Assembly: GCF_001562255.1 (NCBI RefSeq)
Contig: NZ_CP014301.1
Location: 3,348,001-3,412,000 of the forward strand
Direction of reading: 5' to 3'
Length of the DNA stretch: 64,000 nucleotides
From: Bosea sp. PAMC 26642
Lineage (GTDB): Bacteria; Pseudomonadota; Alphaproteobacteria; Rhizobiales; Beijerinckiaceae
Shown: piece after piece, positions 1 to 7,506 of the stretch
Position numbering within the stretch: the first letter of the stretch is position 1
Layout of the letters: every line of letters starts with the position of its first letter
Made by a program: the position numbers and the translations under genes
The notes under the pieces: model-generated
The model's input: the letters and a program-made list of their open reading frames with translations, nothing else
Database searches by the model: none
Told to the model about the DNA's origin: nothing

Positions 1-67
1 GTCGTCATCGGGGACAAGAAAGGAAATTGTCGCGCCGAAAGTCGCATGCTCCGCGGCCATCGACGAC

Positions 68-766
68 TCAGCCGGGCTCGTCGCAGCGGATCATCTGGAC
101 CTTCTTCGGCATCTCGCCGACCGCCGGGACGAATTGCCCGCTGGCCGGATCGAGCAGCATCAGCACGCCGGTCGCCACCGCAAAATAGGCCCCGTGCAGT
201 TGCAGCCGGCCCTTGCCCTCGAGGATCTGGACGCAGGGGAATGTGCGCAGATTGGCCAGCGATTGCTGGATCGAGGCGAGGCAGAGCCGCTCGACATAGT
301 CGTCGAAGTTCTCGTTGCGGCCGCGCCCGCCGCTGCGCTGCGCGGCGGGGCCGATCAGCGTGATCCATTTGCCGATGAAATCGCCCGGCGAGAGAGGCTG
401 CTGCGTGTCGTCGGCGAAGGCGCGGATGCCGCCGCAGCGGCCATGCCCGAGCACGACGATATGCTCGACCCTGAGCGCCTGCACCGCATATTCGAGCGCA
501 GCCGAGGTGCCGTGCAGAGTGTCGTCGGGCGAGAACGGCGGCACCAGATTGGCGACGTTGCGGGCGACGAACATTTCGCCGGGCCGTGCGTCGAAGATGA
601 TCTCCGGCGAAACGCGGGAATCGCAGCAGCCGATCAGCATGATCTTGGGCGTCTGGCCGTCGGCGAGTTCTTCGTAGCGCGACTTCTCGCGGTCGAAGCG
701 ATCGTCAAGAAAGGCGCGGTAGCCTTCCGTCAGGCGTTCGGGGAACGGGGCTGCTGGCGTGTCCAT
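68..766 (-). CDS. beta-class carbonic anhydrase
   Basis: This 232-residue protein is a zinc enzyme that interconverts CO2 and bicarbonate in the cytoplasm. The beta-class signatures are intact: CCDSR with Cys48, Asp49 and Arg51, and HGRCGG with His108 and Cys111. Together these give the Cys/His/Cys zinc site and the Asp-Arg dyad. The frame stays open upstream to 895, but the ATG at 766 begins the family-like N-terminus and has a purine-rich AGGGG just before it. It is the last gene of a minus-strand run after yggT and the DUF167 gene, 67 bases downstream of the latter. The family is certain; the exact start is slightly uncertain. Confidence 0.93.
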   Translation of the reverse strand: MDTPAAPFPERLTEGYRAFLDDRFDREKSRYEELADGQTPKIMLIGCCDSRVSPEIIFDARPGEMFVARNVANLVPPFSPDDTLHGTSAALEYAVQALRVEHIVVLGHGRCGGIRAFADDTQQPLSPGDFIGKWITLIGPAAQRSGGRGRNENFDDYVERLCLASIQQSLANLRTFPCVQILEGKGRLQLHGAYFAVATGVLMLLDPASGQFVPAVGEMPKKVQMIRCDEPG

Positions 767-833
767 GCCCCTGTCGAACAGGACGCGCGGGCTTTCGTCA
801 AGCGCATGTTGCACCGCAACCCCTGCCGGCCGG

Positions 834-1154
834 TCAGGTCGGCCCGAGCCGTGCCTGCAGCCTGATGAGAAGCGCCGCGCCATCGCCCGATACAACTACG
901 GTCTTCAGCCGCGCGGAAGCGCCGGCGACGAGCGATATCCGCGATCGCGGCAAGTCGAGGAGATCAGCTAGAAACCTCATCAGGGCGGCATTCGCCTCGC
1001 CGTCGCTGGGCGCTGCCCGGACGCGCACTTTGAGCACCTGACGTCCGTCAGCCAAGGTGTCGAGGCCGTCCAGCCCGTCGCGCCCGCCACGCGGCGTGAG
1101 CCTTATGGTCAGGCGAAGGCCATCCTCGGCGACGGTCCAGGCCGGAGCGGCCAT
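834..1154 (-). CDS. DUF167 (YggU-like) family protein
   Basis: A 106-residue protein with the DUF167 pattern: an N-terminal beta strand (LRLTIRLTPRGG), KVRVRAAPSDGEANAALMRF in the middle and the SxISLVAGASARLKTVVV stretch near the end. DUF167 proteins are small cytosolic proteins of unknown function that in many proteobacteria lie directly after yggT, as here (17 bases between the genes). The pairing supports one transcript with the flanking yggT and carbonic anhydrase genes. No catalytic role can be read from the sequence. Confidence 0.88.
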   Translation of the reverse strand: MAAPAWTVAEDGLRLTIRLTPRGGRDGLDGLDTLADGRQVLKVRVRAAPSDGEANAALMRFLADLLDLPRSRISLVAGASARLKTVVVSGDGAALLIRLQARLGPT

Positions 1155-1171
1155 TCGGCAGGTAATTCGCC

Positions 1172-1462
1172 TCAGATCACGATCGGATAGAGATAATAGA
1201 CGATGATCCGCTCGATGAAGAAGATGATCAGCAGCAGGATGATCGGCGATATGTCGATGCCGCCGAGATCGGGCAGCATCCTGCGGATCGGCCTGAGCGC
1301 CGGCTCTGTCACCTTATAGAGGAAGTCCCAGACGGCGGCGACGAACTGGTTGCCCGTATTGACGACATTGAAGGCGATCAACCAGCTCAGCACGGCCGAG
1401 AGGATCAGGATCCATGTGTAGATGTTCAAGGCGAGCATCACCACATCGAGAACGGCACGCAT
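1172..1462 (-). CDS. YggT family membrane protein
   Basis: A 96-residue integral membrane protein with two hydrophobic segments, about residues 5-28 and 70-92, separated by the family stretch [15 protein letters not shown]. YggT proteins are inner-membrane proteins whose role is poorly defined; links to osmotic tolerance and to cell-division or shape loci have been reported. The ATG at 1462 is chosen because AAGAGGA lies 6-7 bases upstream. An ATG six bases earlier sits directly on that Shine-Dalgarno and is less likely. First gene of the yggT-DUF167-carbonic anhydrase run, reading away from the tRNA. Confidence 0.9.
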   Translation of the reverse strand: MRAVLDVVMLALNIYTWILILSAVLSWLIAFNVVNTGNQFVAAVWDFLYKVTEPALRPIRRMLPDLGGIDISPIILLLIIFFIERIIVYYLYPIVI

Positions 1463-1578
1463 CGGCATTCCTCTTGTCGTCTTTGGGAGGTCCGCGCACC
1501 GCCACCGCCTCGAGCCCAAATAGATGGCACGGGCGATTGACATTCACGCGACGCACGGCCTAGAAGGCCAGCGCCTTC

Positions 1579-1654
1579 GGGGCTGTAGCTCAGATGGGAG
1601 AGCGCTGCAATCGCACTGCAGAGGTCAGGGGTTCGATTCCCCTCAGCTCCACCA
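1579..1654 (+). tRNA. tRNA-Ala (anticodon CGC)
   Basis: A 76-base cloverleaf. The acceptor arm GGGGCTG pairs with CAGCTCC and contains the G3-U70 pair that marks alanine tRNAs. The D arm is GCTC/GAGC, the anticodon stem is CTGCA/TGCAG around the loop ATCGCAC, and the T arm is AGGGG/CCCCT around TTCGATT. The anticodon CGC reads GCG codons. The CCA end is encoded. It stands alone, divergent from yggT. Confidence 0.96.
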
Positions 1655-1856
1655 GGCCCCTCGGGGTGCATGGTGGAGGCTCGGCCATCACCCGTTTTAC
1701 GACTGTTGAGGCGCCTGATCGCTCACCGTGACGATGGCGCCACGCTGCGTCGGATAACTGCAAGCGGCGACATCGGTCTGGCTTCCGGCGCAGGACAGCG
1801 TTGACGTGATCAATGAGCGGTCCTTACCCCGGGGTTTCAGCAATCCTGTCTGCAGC
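1655..1856. other. intergenic stretch after tRNA-Ala
   Basis: No gene, tRNA or clear terminator was recognised between the tRNA and the first stress-type promoter. Short open frames here lack Shine-Dalgarno sites and do not show the codon pattern of neighbouring genes. Confidence 0.5.
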
Positions 1857-1882
1857 GGAACAGATGAGTGCGTTTCGCAGTT
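1857..1882 (+). promoter_or_regulatory. possible EcfG-type promoter upstream of a 32-residue protein gene
   Basis: GGAAC at 1857-1861 is followed by 17 bases and AGTT at 1879-1882. The EcfG general-stress sigma factor of alphaproteobacteria recognises GGAAC-N16/17-CGTT, so the -35 box matches and the -10 box has one mismatch. It lies 38 bases before a small gene. It is weaker than the three perfect matches at 2098, 2441 and 6371, and is kept because of its position in the same block. Confidence 0.4.
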
Positions 1883-1920
1883 GAAGCTCTGTCGGGTGTC
1901 GAAGCCACGGGAGAGGCGTC

Positions 1921-2019
1921 ATGATGCACTCCACCAAACTGCCTGATCCAAATGTTACCGGCGCGATCGTCGGTCTGCTTGCTTCGCTGGCGCTGATCCT
2001 GGGCGTGATGGTTCTCTGA
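1921..2019 (+). CDS. 32-residue single-pass membrane protein
   Basis: A very short gene starting ATGATG, with GGGAGAGG four bases upstream, encoding 32 residues. The first dozen residues are polar (MMHSTKLPDPNV). The rest is one hydrophobic helix built on GAIVGLLASLALILGVMVL, which ends at the stop codon. The likely product is a small inner-membrane protein with a short N-terminal tail. No family is recognised. The Shine-Dalgarno, the clean helix and a stress-type promoter 40 bases upstream support it. A second, 24-residue membrane protein gene at 6437 has the same organisation. Confidence 0.6.
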   Translation: MMHSTKLPDPNVTGAIVGLLASLALILGVMVL

Positions 2020-2097
2020 CCGGAATGCCGTCGCGCTCGCGGCAGTTCGCGCAGGTCGGGCTGTCCGATCTTGCAGCATCGTCGGCGGCGTTGTGCC

Positions 2098-2122
2098 GGA
2101 ACGCGACCGCACGTCGGCCGTT
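2098..2122 (+). promoter_or_regulatory. EcfG-type general-stress promoter
   Basis: GGAAC at 2098-2102, exactly 16 bases, then CGTT at 2119-2122: a perfect match to the alphaproteobacterial EcfG consensus. The gene it would drive starts at 2143 with its Shine-Dalgarno at 2133-2138, giving a very short leader. The assignment is by motif only. Confidence 0.7.
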
Positions 2123-2142
2123 ATTTGAAGGCGGAGGATGTC

Positions 2143-2352
2143 ATGCTGATAAGGTCCCAACTGGAATATGCCGTCGCATTGGCCGCGATCGCCAAGCTTG
2201 AAGGGCTCCCTCCGGCCAGTCCGGAGCGCGCCCGCCTCCCGGAGATCACGGAGGCCATCGAAGCCTGGGAATGCGTCAATCGCATCACGGCGTCCCGGCC
2301 GGTTCTCGACCCTGCCTATCGTGCCAGCCAGGACGTACATCTGTCGAGGTGA
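2143..2352 (+). CDS. 69-residue hypothetical protein under a stress-type promoter
   Basis: A 69-residue soluble protein beginning MLIRSQLEYAVALAAIAKLEG. It is predicted mostly helical, with acidic-basic heptads and a second helix around EITEAIEAWECV. The ATG at 2143 has GGAGGA five bases upstream; an in-frame start at 2071 would lie upstream of the predicted promoter. No family is recognised with confidence. The opening helix faintly resembles the N-terminal arm of HigA-like antitoxins, but there is no helix-turn-helix and no toxin partner nearby. It sits between a 32-residue membrane protein gene and a hybrid kinase, in a block of EcfG-type promoters. Confidence 0.7.
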   Translation: MLIRSQLEYAVALAAIAKLEGLPPASPERARLPEITEAIEAWECVNRITASRPVLDPAYRASQDVHLSR

Positions 2353-2440
2353 CGGCTGTGCCAATCGCGATCAGGGCGGCCAAGGATGTGAAGTCGTGAT
2401 GGTGACGCCCCAACGTTCGATGACCGCCCAGCCATTCGCT

Positions 2441-2465
2441 GGAACAAAAATGCCGGCTATACGTT
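2441..2465 (+). promoter_or_regulatory. EcfG-type general-stress promoter
   Basis: GGAAC at 2441-2445, 16 bases, then CGTT at 2462-2465: a second perfect EcfG-type match. The hybrid histidine kinase starts 53 bases downstream. Confidence 0.68.
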
Positions 2466-2517
2466 GTGCGGTGCTGCCCTTATGGCAAGGCGCAGCGTGC
2501 TGCCGAGATGAACCAAG

Positions 2518-4434
2518 ATGAACACCGATGATATGCTGGTCGGCGATCGGTATCGGTTGCTGATCGATGCCGTGACCGACTACGCGATCTACATGCTGGA
2601 TCCGGACGGTCTCGTGGCGAGCTGGAATCCGGGAGCCCGGCGTTTCAAAGGCTATCGGGATCACGAGATTATCGGGCAGCATTTTTCACGCTTCTACACC
2701 GAGGAAGACCGGGCGACATGCCTGCCGGCGCGGGCGCTCGAAACCGCGGCAAAGGAGGGGCGATTCGAGAACGAGGGCTGGCGCGTCCGCAAGGATGGAA
2801 CCCGGTTCTGGGCTCATGTGGTCATCGATCCGATCCTGCATCCGACAAGCGGTCGCGTGCTGGGATATGCCAAGATCACCCGGGATCTGACCGACCGCAA
2901 GAAGCAGGACGAAGCTCTGCGACAGAGCGAACAGTCGTTTCGGCTGCTGGTTCAAGGGGTTACGGACTACGCCATCTACATGCTCGATCGGGAGGGCATT
3001 GTCACCAATTGGAACGCGGGTGCCGAACGGATAAAAGGCTATCGGCCCGAGGAGATCATCGGCCGGCATTTCTCGGTCTTCTATACGCAGGCAGATCGGG
3101 CCCGCGGCGATTGCGAACGGGCTCTGGCGATTGCGCGGGAGTCCGGCAGCTTCCAGACGGACGGCTGGCGGGTTCGCAAGAACGGTGAACGTTTCTGGGC
3201 CAGCGTGGCCCTCGACCCGATCCGCGACGACACGGGGCAGATCATCGGCTTCGCCAAGATTACGCGGGACATGAGCGAACGCCGACAGGCTGAGCAGGCT
3301 CTCGAAGTGGCGCGGGAAGCACTTTACCAATCCCAGAAGATGGAATCGCTGGGCCAGCTCACCGGAGGCATCGCGCATGATTTCAACAATCTGCTCAATG
3401 CGGTGGTCGGTAGCCTGGAATTGCTTCGCAAGCAGGTGACCGATGACAAGCAACTGAGCCTTATCGGAAACGCCCTGAAAGGGGCGACGCGCGGGATCAC
3501 CTTGACCCAGCGTATGCTTGCTTTCGCGCGAAAGCAGGAATTGCAGCCCAAAGCCGTTAATATTTACGAGCTGGTCGCGGGCATGACCGATCTGCTGAGC
3601 CGGTCGCTCGGTCCGTCTATCGAGTTCGATACCCGTTTCCCGGCGTCCCTGAAGCCGGCATTCGCCGATCCGAACCAGCTCGAGCTGGCCATCCTGAATC
3701 TCGCGGTGAATGCCCGCGACGCCATGCCGTCGGGGGGCAGGATCACGATCTCTGCCAGCAATGAAACGATACTCGAAAGTGTCCAGAATAGCCTGGCAGC
3801 GGGAAATTATGTCCGGATCGCTGTTGAGGACTCAGGATTTGGCATGGATGCCGAGACGCTTGCCAAGGCCTCCGAGCCCTTCTTCACGACCAAGGGCGTG
3901 GGCAAGGGCACCGGCCTCGGACTGCCGATGGTTCTGGGAACCGCCCAACAGCTTGGCGGCCGCCTCGATCTTGCAAGCCAACCCGGCAAGGGCACGACGG
4001 CGACGCTCTGGTTGCGCGCCAGCGAGCCGGCGGCTGCCTTGCCTGCGGAGGACAGACTGGACGTCGATGGAGGCGGCGACAGCCCGCTGTCAGTTCTTGC
4101 CGTCGATGACGACGCGCTCGTCCTGATGAACACCGTGGCCCTGCTGGAAGACCTTGGCCACACGGTCGTCGAAGCCGCCTCGGGCCAGGAGGCTCTGAAA
4201 CGTCTCGAGGAAGGACAGATTTTCGATCTGATCATCACCGACCATGCCATGCCGCACATGACCGGCGGACAGCTGATTGCCGAGGTCAGCCGGCGCTGGC
4301 CGGACATCCCGATCATTCTGGCGACGGGTTATGCCGACTTGCCAGATGGACTTCAGGCCGGGGTGAGGCGTCTTGGCAAGCCGTTCTGGCAGTCCGATCT
4401 CCAGAAGGCCATCGCTGACGTCACCGGTGCCTAG
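2518..4434 (+). CDS. PAS-PAS hybrid sensor histidine kinase
   Basis: A 638-residue cytosolic hybrid kinase. Two PAS domains (about residues 10-125 and 140-255) are near duplicates: both contain DYAIYMLD, W-N-x-GA-x-R-x-KGYR and F-A/S-K-I-TRD. The H-box GGIAHDFNNLL follows with phosphoacceptor His287, then the ATPase with N-box NLAVNARDAM (about 391-403) and glycine motifs DSGFGMD and GTGLGL. A C-terminal receiver domain carries the acidic pair at 530-531, phosphoacceptor Asp575 (IITDHAMP) and Lys621. There is no membrane segment, so it senses an internal cue or binds a cofactor in PAS. No separate response regulator is adjacent. A perfect EcfG-type promoter upstream suggests stress induction. 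Confidence 0.92.
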   Translation: MNTDDMLVGDRYRLLIDAVTDYAIYMLDPDGLVASWNPGARRFKGYRDHEIIGQHFSRFYTEEDRATCLPARALETAAKEGRFENEGWRVRKDGTRFWAHVVIDPILHPTSGRVLGYAKITRDLTDRKKQDEALRQSEQSFRLLVQGVTDYAIYMLDREGIVTNWNAGAERIKGYRPEEIIGRHFSVFYTQADRARGDCERALAIARESGSFQTDGWRVRKNGERFWASVALDPIRDDTGQIIGFAKITRDMSERRQAEQALEVAREALYQSQKMESLGQLTGGIAHDFNNLLNAVVGSLELLRKQVTDDKQLSLIGNALKGATRGITLTQRMLAFARKQELQPKAVNIYELVAGMTDLLSRSLGPSIEFDTRFPASLKPAFADPNQLELAILNLAVNARDAMPSGGRITISASNETILESVQNSLAAGNYVRIAVEDSGFGMDAETLAKASEPFFTTKGVGKGTGLGLPMVLGTAQQLGGRLDLASQPGKGTTATLWLRASEPAAALPAEDRLDVDGGGDSPLSVLAVDDDALVLMNTVALLEDLGHTVVEAASGQEALKRLEEGQIFDLIITDHAMPHMTGGQLIAEVSRRWPDIPIILATGYADLPDGLQAGVRRLGKPFWQSDLQKAIADVTGA

Positions 4435-4502
4435 CGCCCGAATACAGGCTGACGCTCCTGCACCAGGCTGCGAAAAAAAAGCATCCGGCACAGTGCCCCA
4501 TG

Positions 4503-4527
4503 GGAACGTAATGACCGGCCGGCCGTA
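4503..4527 (+). promoter_or_regulatory. probable EcfG-type promoter before the L,D-transpeptidase gene
   Basis: GGAAC at 4503-4507, 16 bases, then CGTA at 4524-4527. This is one mismatch from the EcfG consensus, 35 bases before the start of the transpeptidase gene. Confidence 0.5.
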
Positions 4528-4561
4528 TAACTCACGCAACTGCGGAGGCGCGAGGGCAGCG

Positions 4562-5542
4562 ATGGCAAACAATCTCGGCATGGCAATACTGGCGGCAATC
4601 CTGTCGCTCGGGGCAAATCAGGCATTTGCGCTGACCGCAGAGCAGATCAACGCGGTGACCTTTGCCGACCGGCCTCGACAGTCCGGTGAAGGGGCCGACC
4701 CCTTCATCGTCAAGGCGCAGGTGCTGCTCAGCCGGCGCAGCATTTCTCCCGGCGTCATCGATGGCGTCGACGGCGAGAACTTTCGCAAGGCGGTCGCACA
4801 GTTTCGCCGCCAGGAGAAACTCGGAGATGTAGAGGACATCGACGCCCAGGCTTGGCTTAAACTCGGCGGCGACACCACGACGGATATCATCGGCGAGTAC
4901 CGGCTATCCGAGAAGGATGCCGGCTATGATTTCGCCGACTCGATCCCGCGCGACTATGCCAAACAGGCGAAGATGAAGCGCCTCTCTTACACCAGCCCGG
5001 AGGAAATGCTCGGCGAGCGCTTTCACATGAGCGAGAAGCTGCTGTCCGCGCTGAACCCGCGCGCCGATTATTCGCAAGCCGGCAATCCTCTGCGCGTGGC
5101 CTCCGCTGCGCGATCGCTCGAGGCCGGCAGTGCGCGGCGGATCGAGGCTGTCAAGAGCACCGGGATGGTCGTCGTCTTCGGGGCCGGCGATACGATTCTC
5201 GCGAGCTACCCGGCAACCATCGGCAGCGAGGATACGCCGTCTCCGGCGGGCGACTACACGATCGAGCGCATCGCAAAAAATCCGAACTATACCTACGATC
5301 CCGAGAAGAATTTCGTGCAGGGCAAGAACACCGAAACGCTGGTCCTTCCGCCCGGTCCCAATGGCCCGGTCGGGACGGTCTGGATCGCCCTGTCAAAGCC
5401 GACCTTTGGCATACATGGCACGCCCGAACCCTCGCGGGTCAGCAAAACGACGTCACATGGCTGTGTGAGATTGACCAACTGGGACGCCGAGGAACTCGCC
5501 AGTCTGGTGAAGCCGGGAGTGCCGGTGCGCTTCGTGGACTGA
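4562..5542 (+). CDS. L,D-transpeptidase (YkuD domain) with peptidoglycan-binding domain
   Basis: A 326-residue exported enzyme. An N-terminal signal peptide (about residues 1-24, ending AFA) is followed by a peptidoglycan-binding-like module (about 45-90, KAQVLLSRRSISPGVIDG). The C-terminal YkuD catalytic domain carries His285 and the SHGC motif with nucleophile Cys301. Enzymes of this family make 3-3 crosslinks in peptidoglycan or attach proteins to it in the periplasm. The ATG at 4562 is chosen because it begins the signal peptide; the frame is open further upstream. The gene lies six bases before an extensin-like gene and probably shares its transcript. Confidence 0.92.
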   Translation: MANNLGMAILAAILSLGANQAFALTAEQINAVTFADRPRQSGEGADPFIVKAQVLLSRRSISPGVIDGVDGENFRKAVAQFRRQEKLGDVEDIDAQAWLKLGGDTTTDIIGEYRLSEKDAGYDFADSIPRDYAKQAKMKRLSYTSPEEMLGERFHMSEKLLSALNPRADYSQAGNPLRVASAARSLEAGSARRIEAVKSTGMVVVFGAGDTILASYPATIGSEDTPSPAGDYTIERIAKNPNYTYDPEKNFVQGKNTETLVLPPGPNGPVGTVWIALSKPTFGIHGTPEPSRVSKTTSHGCVRLTNWDAEELASLVKPGVPVRFVD

Positions 5543-5548
5543 CCCTCG

Positions 5549-6322
5549 ATGTCCCGCCTCGGTTCCCGCCTGCTCTGTATGCTGCTGCTTCTGGCCGCAT
5601 CCGCATCGGCGGCACGGGAACGTTCCGACCGCATCGGAACGGCGGCAAAATCGCCGCCAGCCACCATCATGGCGCCGCTGCCTCCGGTGAGGCCGGCGGA
5701 GTTGAAGCCCGTCGCCGGTCCGGAAGCAGACGACGGACCCTCTTCGGCGGAAAATGGCCCGACTGCGCCCTCAGCCTGCATGAAGACATTCGCCGAACGG
5801 GGCGGCATCGCTCTTCCTCTGACAGCTGATCACGGCACCGGCGAGTGCCGCGTCGAGGAGCCGGTCACATTCCGCCAGATCGATATGCCTGACGGCTCCC
5901 GCGTCGAGATGGATAGCGCGATCACGGTGCGCTGTGCCTTCGCGCTCGATATCCTGGCATGGGTTCGCGACGACCTGCCGGCGATCGCTGCCCGGGAGAA
6001 TGGCAGGATAGGCAAGCTGGTCGGCGTCGGTGGATATGCCTGCCGGCCGCGAAATCGGGTTGCGGGTGCGCAGATGAGCGAACATGCCGTAGGCAACGCG
6101 CTCGACCTGGGCACATTGCGCCTGCAGGACGGCAGAACCATTGCCCTGACTGGCGGCGACGCTGCATCTCGCGCCAGTCGCGAAGCCCTCCGCAAGAGCG
6201 TCTGCGACAGGTTTACGACCGTCCTGGGGCCAGGCTCCGATGCGTCGCACAAGGATCATCTCCACCTCGATATGCGTCAACGCCCGCGCGGGTACCGCAT
6301 CTGCCAGTGGACGCTCGACTGA
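5549..6322 (+). CDS. extensin-like C-terminal domain protein (exported)
   Basis: A 257-residue protein with a signal peptide (MSRLGSRLLCMLLLLAASASA), then a proline-rich linker to about residue 75. The extensin_C domain follows, with paired cysteines, SEHAVGNALDLG (about 175-186) and HKDHLHLDMR near the end. The His/Asp arrangement is that of a zinc peptidase-like fold, and the family is thought to act on the cell wall. The substrate cannot be read. It starts six bases after the L,D-transpeptidase stop, which fits a joint envelope function. Confidence 0.88.
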   Translation: MSRLGSRLLCMLLLLAASASAARERSDRIGTAAKSPPATIMAPLPPVRPAELKPVAGPEADDGPSSAENGPTAPSACMKTFAERGGIALPLTADHGTGECRVEEPVTFRQIDMPDGSRVEMDSAITVRCAFALDILAWVRDDLPAIAARENGRIGKLVGVGGYACRPRNRVAGAQMSEHAVGNALDLGTLRLQDGRTIALTGGDAASRASREALRKSVCDRFTTVLGPGSDASHKDHLHLDMRQRPRGYRICQWTLD

Positions 6323-6370
6323 CGAAAATGCAGCGCTCGCCGGCATTGAAGCAGGCGCGTGGTTCTAATC

Positions 6371-6395
6371 GGAACTTCTCTGTCGCATCACCGTT
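6371..6395 (+). promoter_or_regulatory. EcfG-type general-stress promoter
   Basis: GGAAC at 6371-6375, 16 bases, then CGTT at 6392-6395: a perfect EcfG-type match. It is 42 bases before a 24-residue membrane protein gene and the PhnA-like gene overlapping its Shine-Dalgarno. Confidence 0.72.
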
Positions 6396-6436
6396 CTGCT
6401 TTCATCGCGTCGACGTGACGGGCGAAGGAGGGCGAA

Positions 6437-6511
6437 ATGAACGGAATCATTTATCTTGTCGGATTGGTCGTGGTGGTTCTGGCCATCCTGTCCTTCCTCG
6501 GTCTGCGCTAG
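6437..6511 (+). CDS. 24-residue single-pass membrane protein
   Basis: A tiny gene with a strong Shine-Dalgarno (AAGGAGGG, five bases before ATG) encoding 24 residues: MNGIIYLV at the start, one hydrophobic helix and GLR at the end. Similar 24-residue proteins are recalled from other Hyphomicrobiales upstream of the same partner gene; this is memory and was not searched. The stop codon TAG begins the AGGAGGG ribosome site of the next gene, so the two are probably translated together. A perfect EcfG-type promoter precedes it. Confidence 0.78.
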   Translation: MNGIIYLVGLVVVVLAILSFLGLR

Positions 6512-6524
6512 GAGGGCTGGCACC

Positions 6525-7403
6525 ATGTCCCTGGCAAACACAGACGTCGTCGTCGTCGCGCCTCCGGCCGCGCGAACTCATGACGGTTCATATCTCGAAT
6601 GGAGCGCGATCGCCGGAGGCGCGGTTCTCTCCGCGGCGATCTCGACACTGATGACCACCTTCGGGTCGGCGCTGGGCTTGTCGATGGTCTCCGCCGAACC
6701 CGGTCGCTCGACAGGCCTTGCCGCCATGGCGATCGCAGGTGGCATTTGGGCACTCTGGATCGCCGTCTCGGCCTGCGCGGCCGGCGGCTATCTTGCAGGG
6801 CGTATGCGCAAGCCGGCATCCGATGCCAGCGTCCATGAGCGCCAGGTGCGCGATGGCGCGCATGGCCTCGTCGTCTGGGCCGTAGGTGCGTTGCTGGTGG
6901 CGATGATCACGAGCTCGACCCTGGTCGGCGCCGCCAGGACCGCCGCCAGCGGTGCTGCAGCGTTGACGGCCGGCGCCGGTACGCTGGTCAGCCAGCAGGC
7001 CGATCCTCTGGCTTCTGCTCTCGACAGCGTGATGCGGTCGAACGGGGCGACGCCGCCGACGGCTGCGGAGCGGGACGAAGCGTCACGGATCCTCGTCGCC
7101 GGACTGGCCAACGGCAAGATCGAACAGGCCGACCGCGATTACGTCGCGTCGCGCATAGCCGCGCGGATGAACATCCCCGAAGCCGAGGCTCAAAAGAAGA
7201 TCGATGAGGCCTATGCCAAGCTAAACCAGGCGAAGGAGACCGCCAAGCAGGTGGCCGAGCGCGCCCGCAAGACGGCAATCATCGCCGCCTTCCTGACTGC
7301 CGCCGTCCTCCTTGTGGGAGGTGCCACTGCCTGGTTCGCCGCGCAGCTCGGCGGCAAGCACCGCGACGAGGAAATGGATCTGACTGGCATCTTCGGATCC
7401 TGA
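6525..7403 (+). CDS. PhnA-like membrane protein
   Basis: A 292-residue protein with four hydrophobic stretches: about residues 27-55, 65-92, 113-150 and a C-terminal helix near 250-272. A charged, alanine-rich helical region (about 180-245) lies between the last two. This architecture matches proteins labelled PhnA-like in Hyphomicrobiales; the label has no link to phosphonate use. It is probably an inner-membrane protein with a cytosolic helical loop; the function is unknown. The ATG at 6525 has AGGAGGG seven bases upstream, overlapping the stop of the 24-residue gene. Likely stress-induced from the promoter at 6371. Confidence 0.82.
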   Translation: MSLANTDVVVVAPPAARTHDGSYLEWSAIAGGAVLSAAISTLMTTFGSALGLSMVSAEPGRSTGLAAMAIAGGIWALWIAVSACAAGGYLAGRMRKPASDASVHERQVRDGAHGLVVWAVGALLVAMITSSTLVGAARTAASGAAALTAGAGTLVSQQADPLASALDSVMRSNGATPPTAAERDEASRILVAGLANGKIEQADRDYVASRIAARMNIPEAEAQKKIDEAYAKLNQAKETAKQVAERARKTAIIAAFLTAAVLLVGGATAWFAAQLGGKHRDEEMDLTGIFGS

Positions 7404-7415
7404 TCTGGTCCCGTG

Positions 7416-7442
7416 CCGGGCGGCGGCAACGTCGCCGCCCGG
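7416..7442. terminator. hairpin between convergent genes
   Basis: CCGGGCGGCG at 7416-7425 pairs perfectly with CGCCGCCCGG at 7433-7442 around a seven-base loop. It lies between the convergent PhnA-like and tupA stops. There is no T tract on either side, so it is either a weak bidirectional terminator or a transcript-end stabiliser. Confidence 0.5.
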
Positions 7443-7506
7443 TGCAGATGACGCGACCTCCTGAGCTTTACGGGATCATGCGCCCGGGACGAGTTGGCGC
7501 ATCGCC

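Noticed and set aside
1..67. Possible gene end at the left edge
   Set aside because: The 67 bases after the carbonic anhydrase stop do not give a recognisable peptide in any frame.
1837..2364. A 175-codon minus-strand frame across the small-gene region
   Set aside because: It overlaps two better supported plus-strand small genes with ribosome sites and stress promoters, and shows no family.
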